A stretch of 64,000 nt of DNA. It comes from Lingula anatina. Lineage: Eukaryota; Brachiopoda; Lingulata; Lingulida; Lingulidae. Position numbers and translations under genes: made by a program. Positions 61,701 to 64,000 of this stretch are shown here, one piece after another (within the stretch, counting starts at the first letter, position 1; every line of letters starts with the position of its first letter). The stretch covers positions 146,517 to 210,516 of the forward strand of contig NW_019775561.1 of assembly GCF_001039355.2 (NCBI RefSeq). Direction: 5' to 3'. The notes beneath the pieces were generated by a model. That model saw nothing but the letters and a program-made list of their open reading frames with translations. It did no database searches and had not been told where the DNA came from.

Positions 61701-62851
61701 ACACAATTACAACTTGTACTTCCACACATACATACCACAATCGCAACTTTATCATTCCTAACACAACCAACTCTATTTATTATCACATGTAACACAATCA
61801 AACCTTAAATTATCATATCCTATATTATCTCACTTAACACAACCACACCTTAAATTATCATACCTTACATAAACACACCTTAAATTATCATACCTTGCAC
61901 AAACACACCTTAAATTATCACACCTTACACAAAAAAAACCTATATTATCGCACCTAACACAACCATACCTTAAATTATCACAATTTAACATTATAACTTA
62001 TTTCATCTAACCTTACTCGATCATATCCTTTAATTTCAACCAACACAATCACATTTTACTTACCTACTCCCTTCTCACTGATGCTCTCGCTCTCCAAGTC
62101 TTGATCATCACAGCTAGTATATTCCGGTGTTGAGCGAATCTCATCATCAGAACTACTGAACGAAGGCTGCTGAACAGGCTGCTTTGATTTCCCTTTTTTA
62201 TGTTTATGTGGTCTTGGCGGTGGTGGGCGCACACAGTCTGAGGGATCTGAACTCAGAGAATCATTTCGTAACATCGTCTCCATTTTCCGCCTGTTATTTT
62301 TGGAATTTCTATTTGCTGCGGAGCTAGGATCTAAGTGAGTTTGCGACATGCGACGGGAGTCTCCTGATCTGGCATCTAAATCTGAGATTTCTTCCCGCCC
62401 ACTTGCACCGCCCCGTCTGTCCCTCATGGAGTCCATTACTTCCTCCCTTGGTGATACAGGAGAAGTTCCCACCACCATGCGCTCGTGACGGGGCGATTGT
62501 GGTGGCTTTGCAGTTATGTGAACATCAGGCTGCAAAGGTTGCTGAGCTGTTCGAGCTAATTCCCGCTCGCGCTCACTCCCCAAAGGCTTCTGCATTTGAT
62601 CACCAGGCATTCCACGTTCTCGCACACTTCGTGATGAGTGATCTGATCTGCGACTCGTAGAAGAGTCTTGTCGTATGAGTTGCTCGTGATCGTGAGGTTC
62701 ATGTATTTCTCTGTGCCTGTCCATGGTTCCGTCTCTACGGCGATCTTCTCCCATGTCCCTTTTTCTGTCCATAGCTATAGTCTCACGGCCGCCATCTTGG
62801 TAGTCTCTCATGTCTTTAGTGCCATCTGGTGGATGGACCACACCTTCTCTC
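24065..62851 (-). CDS. RIMS: RIM active-zone scaffold (regulating synaptic membrane exocytosis), N-terminus outside window
   Basis: Exons traced on the minus strand from 62851 to a TGA at 24067-24065; those with matched phases sum to about 1,524 residues. Order: Ser/Arg-rich linker ending METMLRNDSLSS and STPEYTSCDD (both RIM hallmarks), PDZ (GLKVVGGK ... AFVTKVKKGS), RPSISITSP, C2A, SDYDDSVGVVS, Arg/Glu-rich cassette exons, RxLPxxP, LEERARQMKM, RRKRRPSIG/SASQLS, C2B, and tail TRRNSSSSLDS. RIM sits at presynaptic release sites. From family knowledge, PDZ binds ELKS/CAST and calcium-channel tails, RxLPxxP binds RIM-BP, and C2B binds liprin-alpha and PIP2. C2A lacks the acidic Ca2+ ligands (VWNYSR where WD is usual), as in RIMs generally. 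The N-terminal Rab3/Munc13-binding zinc finger would be 5' of 64000. Whether this is an orthologue of both vertebrate RIM1 and RIM2 is inference. Confidence 0.93.
24675..24822. mobile_element. Family E short element, degraded copy
   Basis: Starts cagggacggattaagg and shares gaagacggtcagatt, gtttacatt, atggaggat and ctgtcagaaaatat in order with 42457-42621 and 47884-48050. The right terminus has decayed. Confidence 0.7.
24873..25012 (-). CDS. RIMS: RIM exon 28: C2B middle
   Basis: 140 nt, phase 1 in, phase 0 out. Encodes PYVKVYLMEGKNCAEKQKT, IIARRTLDPLYQQQIVFNE and DYHGKVVQ. Vertebrate PYVKVYLLDNGVCIAKKKTK and RKTLEPLYQQ align. Confidence 0.97.
25591..25808 (-). CDS. RIMS: RIM exon 27: C2B start
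   Basis: 218 nt, phase 2 in, phase 1 out. Encodes MWLPQGMRVGPEGQFGDFVD, LGPGQLVGRQVL, GDIQLSLSEKKGHLEVEVIR and ARGLQQKSGAKILP. Matches vertebrate QFSDFLDGLGPAQLVGRQ and KGQLEVEIIRARGL. Confidence 0.97.
25856..26000. other. Intron segment with palindrome and TGCAA repeats
   Basis: GCCACAAATTTGTGGC (25856-25871) is a perfect 16-bp palindrome, followed by many TGCAA(A) and GCTGCAA words, next to the acceptor of the C2B-start exon. Function unknown. Confidence 0.5.
26238..26460 (-). CDS. RIMS: RIM exon 26: linker before C2B
   Basis: 223 nt, phase 1 in, phase 2 out. Encodes DSGTKKSKSKSTFQRSEEIG, a Gly/Met/His-rich stretch, RGRMIKQASKDSTDGSIGSI and SSDSS. Corresponds to vertebrate STVQRSTETG and TRQASRESTDGSMNSYSSEG. 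Confidence 0.93.
26461..28447. other. RIM intron, AT-rich
   Basis: Nothing coding. A-runs at 27220-27238 and 27661-27679. A 34-bp tandem pair (gcagcctaactctt) near 28287-28335 lies upstream on the coding strand side of exon 25. Confidence 0.5.
28448..28519 (-). CDS. RIMS: RIM exon 25: basic cassette
   Basis: 72 nt, phase 1 both ends, so skippable. Encodes ADDNSKRAKKMKGKTLRSF and LGKNS. Splice sites atatttcag and CTCAG|gtagag. No counterpart recalled in vertebrate RIM. Confidence 0.78.
29457..29692 (-). CDS. RIMS: RIM exon 24: SIGxKM / SASQLS region
   Basis: 236 nt, phase 2 in, phase 1 out. Encodes EFASKMESRGPPSRRNVNRT, MSDSAVSSGM, ERRKRRPSIGVKMAALMGLS and KKSSSASQLSAT. Matches vertebrate KKRRSSIGAKMVAIVGLS and SASQLS. 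RRPS fits a basophilic (PKA-like) kinase site. Confidence 0.95.
29931..30066 (-). CDS. RIMS: RIM exon 23: Ser-rich linker
   Basis: 136 nt, phase 1 in, phase 2 out. Encodes DPYGGEMGDEPWLSDGSETS, VMSEMSKVSTISVRSTQSE and KPRRKL. Corresponds to vertebrate DVSDVSAVSRTSS and SVQSERPRGNRK. Confidence 0.9.
30167..30355. mobile_element. Foldback MITE, family B, simple copy
   Basis: Ends aagagcgcattcagaacagc and gctgttctgaatgtgctctt are inverted. The interior (ggggaatctattcagcattt, caagctttttagtggg) matches 16815-17000. Intronic in RIM. Confidence 0.8.
31697..31888 (-). CDS. RIMS: RIM exon 22: LEERARQMKM region
   Basis: 192 nt, phase 1 both ends. Encodes DLEERARQMKMRMKVPGGGG, MSDSEAGYRSHSRDRRESSM and DRYYREGR, ending RTRRIH. 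LEERARQMKM is a vertebrate RIM signature. The frame stays open 115 codons past the donor (HG|gtatct). Confidence 0.95.
31889..33513. other. RIM intron with degenerate tandem repeat
   Basis: No exon found. 32650-32880 holds diverged copies of a roughly 60-80-bp unit marked by atattcaaagtg and agtgagactaca. The rest is AT-rich. Confidence 0.55.
33514..33647 (-). CDS. RIMS: RIM exon 21: RIM-BP-binding proline motif
   Basis: 134 nt, phase 2 in, phase 1 out. Encodes GKEVSTRVRSLSQTRGSS, PQSTPSPKKRQLPQIPP and QAQGAGRDR. RQLPQIP fits RxLPxxP, the SH3 ligand for RIM-BP, and matches vertebrate RQLPQLPP with its STP lead. Confidence 0.95.
33932..33986 (-). CDS. RIMS: RIM cassette exon 20 with an apparent 1-nt frame break
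   Basis: Clear splice sites (tattacag|AG; GAG|gtaagt) but 55 nt long, so entering in phase 2 it leaves in phase 0 and shifts exon 21. The first half reads AVREEREREG-like sequence. One base fewer at the CCC around 33959-33961 would give the series ending (SPPAMR) and phase 2 out. Sequencing or assembly error, a real frameshift allele, or a poison exon are the alternatives. Confidence 0.55.
33987..34873. other. RIM intron between cassette exons
   Basis: AT-rich, with an AAAT tetranucleotide run at 34020-34041, an A-run near 34748-34768 and a G-rich patch near 34635. I saw no further cassette exon, but a weak one could be hidden here. Confidence 0.45.
34874..34960 (-). CDS. RIMS: RIM cassette exon 19 (candidate)
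   Basis: 87 nt, phase 2 both ends. Encodes GVTDSRDREERERGRERER then NRMNQPTNI and a split Arg. Splice sites gtttcag and TTAG|gtgatg. Half is a GA-rich simple sequence, which lowers confidence, but the phase and position fit the series. Confidence 0.55.
35100..35390. repeat. Duplicated 143-bp flank around an N gap
   Basis: 35100-35242 is repeated essentially base for base from 35244 to 35387, with one N between. This is a contig-end overlap left unmerged, in the intron between exons 18 and 19, not a biological repeat. Confidence 0.85.
35469..35546 (-). CDS. RIMS: RIM cassette exon 18
   Basis: 78 nt, phase 2 both ends. Encodes GSQSPRLKRERSRELENNM then NLTLDL and a split Arg. Splice sites ccaatag and AAG|gtgatt. 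Confidence 0.7.
35758..35826 (-). CDS. RIMS: RIM cassette exon 17
   Basis: 69 nt, phase 2 both ends. Encodes GMVAEREERTLEREMRAV then SPEM and a split Arg. Splice sites gtaacaag and GAG|gtgatt. Confidence 0.75.
36111..36182 (-). CDS. RIMS: RIM cassette exon 16
   Basis: 72 nt, phase 2 both ends. Encodes RIHHTEKDVSWERGHTMN then ILSEM and a split Arg. Splice sites gtccatag and GAG|gtgatt. Confidence 0.72.
36637..36699 (-). CDS. RIMS: RIM cassette exon 15
   Basis: 63 nt, phase 2 both ends. Encodes GIVAERGKNRILEEMISPEV and a split Arg. Splice sites ctttcag and GAG|gtgatt. Closest to exon 17, which starts GMVAER. Confidence 0.78.
37164..37238 (-). CDS. RIMS: RIM cassette exon 14
   Basis: 75 nt, phase 2 both ends. 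Encodes AHHANQDERKLLQERENS then ILPSEV and a split Arg. Splice sites gtttcag and GAG|gtataa. Confidence 0.75.
37499..37570 (-). CDS. RIMS: RIM cassette exon 13
   Basis: 72 nt, phase 2 both ends. Encodes AAREEIELQRERVAAIMLA then EAEL and a split Arg. Splice sites ctttcag|AG and TTAG|gtgatt. Helix-forming Glu/Arg-rich. Confidence 0.75.
37685..37922 (-). CDS. RIMS: RIM exon 12: linker, DTLTVPE motif
   Basis: 238 nt, phase 1 in, phase 2 out. Encodes GQEELQHRGRKYSVGDTLTV, PENAAGRHKTRG, RSRSPGRQRVPDGGLREERE and ends RVLSPSEMR. DTLTVPE matches the vertebrate STLSVPEQ position. Its last residues are the first of the repeated (S)PxEMR exon endings. Confidence 0.9.
37923..39878. other. RIM intron
   Basis: AT-rich with C- and A-runs near 39129-39157. 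No exon, RNA or element recognised. Confidence 0.5.
39879..40013 (-). CDS. RIMS: RIM exon 11: Ser-rich linker
   Basis: 135 nt, phase 1 both ends, so skippable. Encodes YSGRGDGASVSSMGSSCPG, SEEFSDISSERMTQREQERL and PSPLPG. Splice sites ctacatag and CCTG|gtagga. Confidence 0.85.
40014..42052. other. RIM intron
   Basis: No exon seen. The 41840-42048 segment, nearest exon 10, is dense in TGTCA/TGACA words (for example gatgtcacatgtcaaatgac). The rest is AT-rich. Confidence 0.5.
42053..42158 (-). CDS. RIMS: RIM exon 10: acidic linker after C2A
   Basis: 106 nt, phase 0 in, phase 1 out. Encodes QKSRRGDPYDLPGSGGLPY and TDSDISDYDDSVGVVS, matching vertebrate SEVSDYDCDDGIGVVS. A NAGNAG-type acceptor (AGCAG) could add one Gln. 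Confidence 0.93.
42457..42621. mobile_element. Family E short element
   Basis: Starts gggggcggatttaggccgtc and ends ctctggatctgcccctg. Internal gaagacggtcagatt and gaagacagtcaaaatgg. About 165 bp, intronic, no frame. Confidence 0.8.
42633..42734 (-). CDS. RIMS: RIM exon 9: end of C2A
   Basis: 102 nt, phase 0 both ends, so removable in frame. Encodes VLIELSSACLTDEPYFYPL (vertebrate ILIELETALLDDEPHWYKL) and SRREEEASTPSTPRG. Donor CGCGGG|gtaagt. Confidence 0.95.
43318..43364 (-). repeat. Partial duplicate of exon 8 end in the intron
   Basis: 47 bp matching 43397-43443 with one mismatch, which is synonymous in the exon frame. It covers the last 45 bases of exon 8 and its GT. Using this second donor would add an in-frame TGA. 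Confidence 0.9.
43399..43564 (-). CDS. RIMS: RIM exon 8: C2A second half
   Basis: 166 nt, phase 2 in, phase 0 out. Encodes AKVPHKTKPVAHTVEPTWNE, TFVFPGL, RALEVTVWNYSRNRNSELIG. VEPTWNETFVF is the C2 core; the usual WD of loop 3 is WN. The last 45 bases plus the donor are duplicated 79 bp further into the intron (43318-43364). Confidence 0.95.
43919..44049 (-). CDS. RIMS: RIM exon 7: C2A first half
   Basis: 131 nt, phase 0 in, phase 2 out. Encodes IKLWYESRNEQLIVTILSAI then ELPCLEQSTPPNPFVKVYLL and PDR. Loop 1 lacks the Asp pair used for Ca2+ in synaptotagmin-type C2 domains, as in other RIM C2A domains. Confidence 0.95.
44318..44520. repeat. Tandem repeat, unit about 79 bp, next to exon 6 donor
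   Basis: The landmark cac(t/a)gaatg(t/c)g recurs at 44318, 44398 and 44476, followed each time by tagttatgacaccatctct or taggtgtgacagtatctct. The last unit ends 10 bases from the donor of exon 6. Confidence 0.75.
44531..44655 (-). CDS. RIMS: RIM exon 6: linker to C2A
   Basis: 125 nt, phase 1 in, phase 0 out. Encodes DYPDQPSSASLRHKRPSIS and ITSPGSPGTSPRR, ending PLPCGQIQ, equal to vertebrate RIM (M)xRPSISVxSPxSPG and LxGQL. Several Ser-Pro sites. Confidence 0.93.
44656..48827. other. RIM intron, 4.2 kb
   Basis: No RIM exon found. A 163-codon plus-strand frame (45427-45918) has no recognisable domain and I do not call it. It also holds a family E element, a 17-bp tandem (tggttattatacatgta, 46960-47000), G-rich and A-rich runs. 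Confidence 0.5.
47884..48050. mobile_element. Family E short element, best-preserved copy
   Basis: Starts CAGGGGCGGATTTAG and ends CTGGATCCGCCCTG, with TGATT direct repeats on both sides (47879-47883, 48051-48055). Internal imperfect inverted arms around gaagacggtca. hAT-like termini (family knowledge). Confidence 0.82.
48828..48925 (-). CDS. RIMS: RIM exon 5: His/Arg/Glu-rich linker
   Basis: 98 nt, phase 2 in, phase 1 out. Encodes SDMVHGNHD then a repeated (R-x-H/R-E) stretch (REHRDREHREHREHRERE) and KVDRQ. The phase joins exons 4 and 6. The internal repeat of a roughly 9-nt unit suggests slippage growth. Confidence 0.85.
49392..49623 (-). CDS. RIMS: RIM exon 4: PDZ core
   Basis: 232 nt, phase 1 in, phase 2 out. 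Encodes LKVVGGKVTEGGQLGAFVTK, KVKKGSIADVVGKLRPGDEV, EWNGRSLQAATFEDVYDII and QVELIVHRNI. The peptide-binding loop region and the whole core closely match vertebrate RIM PDZ. The donor ATAGA|gtaagt is strong. Confidence 0.97.
50881..50989 (-). CDS. RIMS: RIM exon 3: start of PDZ domain
   Basis: 109 nt, phase 0 in, phase 1 out. Acceptor tttttcag, donor CTGG|gtaaga. Encodes HPVTWRTADDGKKVIGHMIL then KKGVADGKGKDSGGILG, matching vertebrate RIM HPVTW and GxxI(L)NK; DSGxxLGLKVVGG continues in exon 4. Confidence 0.95.
50990..52910. other. RIM intron between exons 2 and 3
   Basis: AT-rich; nothing coding or repetitive that I can support. Confidence 0.45.
52911..53146 (-). CDS. RIMS: RIM exon 2: linker before PDZ
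   Basis: 236 nt, phase 1 in, phase 0 out. Acceptor ttttag, donor AAG|gtacac. Encodes GELETHPNPDSHAMQKK, a Gly/Gln/Arg-rich stretch, then VPIKDSGIDTGLSS and LYEDSTK. KDSGIDT resembles a phosphodegron-like or kinase motif. It joins in frame to HPVTW of exon 3. Confidence 0.85.
54482..54768 (-). CDS. RIM alternative terminal exon with hydrophobic tail (candidate)
   Basis: Same acceptor as exon 2b, but read through its donor to a TAA at 54484-54482. The added 62 codons include a hydrophobic stretch of about 30 residues (NGMLVLFVWFSFPPLCLV onward) and a short polar end, SLSKKLGH. If used, it would end RIM before the PDZ domain with a membrane anchor. Equally possible: a piece of an unrelated nested gene, or a chance open intron. 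I found no convincing poly(A) signal just downstream. Confidence 0.25.
54671..54768 (-). CDS. RIMS: RIM alternative exon 2b (candidate, mutually exclusive with exon 2)
   Basis: The acceptor tatttag|AG and donor GCG|gtgaga give 98 nt, phase 1 in and phase 0 out. These are the phases needed to join exon 1 directly to the PDZ-start exon, and the same as exon 2, so the two cannot be used together in frame. It encodes EPYLPHMGGEYDRYDDNW and KHNEMLEAKIKKFLA, acidic/aromatic then helical and basic. No homologue recalled. If the donor is ignored, the frame stays open for a further 62 codons (see the terminal-exon entry). Confidence 0.5.
55690..55802. mobile_element. Foldback MITE, family C, short intronic copy
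   Basis: Starts aggaccccattcccac and ends ctatgggaatagggcctta, with internal tagattgatccaactctgtg and aatctactctgatcaatgg. About 115 bp, a shortened member. Confidence 0.6.
55935..56330. repeat. Minisatellite, about 16-20-bp units
   Basis: More than fifteen copies of ccaacaaatcaatcaatc-type units with lengths varying in steps of four, built on an AATC tetramer. Confidence 0.9.
56625..56985. repeat. Poly(A) run and (GA)n microsatellite
   Basis: A-run at 56625-56651; GA dinucleotide array at about 56911-56979. Confidence 0.85.
56986..61659. other. Large RIM intron between exons 1 and 2b
   Basis: Apart from simple repeats I see no exon, RNA gene or element. A short duplicated phrase (gaattaagacaaagattgaaaa / gaattaagatagagattgaaaa type) lies near 59239 and 59311. 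Confidence 0.45.
58686..58801. repeat. (TTTA)n microsatellite
   Basis: Nearly pure TTTA tetranucleotide array over about 100 bp. Confidence 0.92.
61660..62045. repeat. Degenerate minisatellite next to exon 1 donor
   Basis: Repeats of a roughly 30-bp unit (acacaaccacaccttaaattatcatacct type), clearest at 61800-61980, ending about 20 bases from the donor of RIM exon 1. Confidence 0.8.
62064..62851 (-). CDS. RIMS: RIM exon 1 of window: linker before PDZ
   Basis: 788 nt, phase 2 in, phase 1 out. The acceptor is tcctgcag and the donor GTAG|gtaagt. The Arg/Asp-rich low-complexity start (RDMGEDRRRDGTMDRHREIH) leads to LDPSSA, METMLRNDSLSS, VRPPPPRPHKHKKGK, STPEYTSCDD and SESISEKG, which align in order with vertebrate RIM1/2. 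Serine-proline motifs (SPRHE, SPVSPRE) are likely kinase targets. Incoming phase 2 requires an upstream exon outside the window. Confidence 0.93.
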
Positions 62852-64000
62852 CTGCAGGAAAAAATATGAATTATTAGTAAATTATGATATCATATATTAC
62901 AAATTATAATTTTGAATTACTGAAAATGTCCAAAAAACAAATAAATTCGTATCCTCTTGGTTGCTATTTTAATAGTCACTCATATCTTTCATGTCATCTG
63001 ATATTAAATACAAAAACACCCACACACCCGCCTAGCTTCCAACTCATTAGTCATCTCAAACATGAAACTTTCACCTAGAAAAGGTTGTGCTGTCTGTTTA
63101 ACCCCAGGAAAACAGAGGTTTATCATGTCAATAAGGTTGAAGATAAAGAATCTATGCATGTTTTCCAAATAGCAGAAAAAATTGTTTTGCAATCAGCATA
63201 AATAGTAGATATAAACAAACATATATGTTTCAATATGCCCCCTCACTATGAAACAGATCTGATGACAAACATCAACCCCTATCGCTTAGATACTTTCAAA
63301 CTTTTTAATCATCTACAAGCAGCCTAGAGCACAAATAACAGTATGAGACCATATGCTTGCCCCTATTCAGCATCTAGTTTCAGGATAAAATCAATTTGTT
63401 GTGAATGACTTGTTTTTGTGAGTTTTTGTATTATTATCAATTATTTATTTCAAAATCTTTTTGACATAAAAAGGGCCTATTCCAGCTAAGAATGTGCATT
63501 TTCTTACAGTGAATGAGAGGAAAAATAAAATACATGATGCTTCAGAATTTTTTTTACAATATTAATAATACTTATAAATTATATAACTAAGAAAATGATT
63601 TTTCAAAATCATACAAACTAGAAGGTTTAAGTAATACAAGGAAATAGGTGAAGATAAAAACAGATTAAAATATAAGTGGCTTAAATGTATCAAGAAAAAT
63701 TCCATTTGCTTTAATTACCTATGACAAGGAGGTTATGTTTTCACCCCTGTTTGTCTGTTTGTTTGTCATCAACATAACTCAAACAGTTATCGACCGATTT
63801 CGATGAAATTTTCAGGGACTGTTAGAAGTGGGCAAAGGAAGAGATGATTAGTTTTTGGTGGTGATCTGGATCAATAAACAATCAATAATCAGTCATAATC
63901 AAAAATGGCTGCCTTGGCAGAGGTCTGCGCTCTCGGAGTGCTTATCTAGTTACTGTATGTTATAAAGGCTGCAACAACAAGTGCGCTAAAAGGGGCGGAA
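62852..64000. other. RIM intron 5' of exon 1, with an interspersed repeat
   Basis: No convincing exon. 63725-63953 begins aaggaggttatgttttcacc, includes gtttgtctgtttgtttgtca and cgatttcgatgaaattttca, and ends ggcagaggtctgcgctctcg. This block resembles a repeat I associate with many invertebrate genomes. A weak mini-exon candidate at 63076-63094 was not accepted. Confidence 0.5.

Noticed and set aside
63076-63094. Possible 19-nt RIM micro-exon (taaacag / TAG|gtgaaa)
   Set aside because: Both sites are weak and there is no homology to support so short an exon.

Overview
This is animal (non-vertebrate metazoan) nuclear DNA: AT-rich, intron-rich and full of microsatellites, foldback (MITE-like) elements and homopolymer runs. 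Taxon is an inference; nothing here fixes the phylum. Two single-N gaps (4873 and 35243) mark a draft assembly, and both have suspicious duplicated flanks.

Layout. (1) Positions 1-12.2 kb, + strand: a cluster of intronless-looking C2H2 zinc-finger genes with one conserved C-terminal tail. One is truncated by the window edge (1-1131), one is intact (10863-12173), and two share the same frameshift (3120-4296 and 7262-8423). One more fragment follows the gap (4875-5258). The blocks 748-4872 and 4875-9007 are near-identical and meet exactly at the gap, so they may be two haplotypes of one locus. The fingers almost never carry the canonical helix leucine; Cys usually replaces it. (2) 12.2-20.3 kb: several MITE families, a nested poly(A) insertion, a small secreted Cys-rich peptide gene (17445-17702, -), and a candidate TATA-driven two-exon short transcript (about 18.9-19.3 kb, +). 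(3) 20.3-64 kb, - strand: almost all of a RIM (regulating synaptic membrane exocytosis) gene, an active-zone scaffold. I traced 28 exons whose splice phases agree, plus two alternative or problematic exons. Without the problematic exon they sum to one open frame of about 1,524 residues: Ser/Arg-rich linker, PDZ, C2A, long linker with an RxLPxxP motif, C2B and stop. The N-terminal Rab3-binding zinc finger must lie 5' of the window, beyond 64000.

Most notable: between C2A and the SH3-binding motif, RIM carries a row of short exons (33.9-37.9 kb), all phase 2 in and phase 2 out. Many end in a similar (S)PE(M/V)R-type sequence, which looks like repeated exon duplication giving a combinatorially spliceable Arg/Glu-rich linker. 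One member has an apparent 1-nt frame break. Just upstream of the PDZ domain there is a second, phase-matched candidate exon (54671-54768) that could replace exon 2; if unspliced at its 3' end, it reads into a transmembrane-like tail. RIM joins Rab3 vesicles, ELKS/CAST, calcium channels, RIM-BP and liprin-alpha at release sites, so linker diversity there would tune scaffold spacing.
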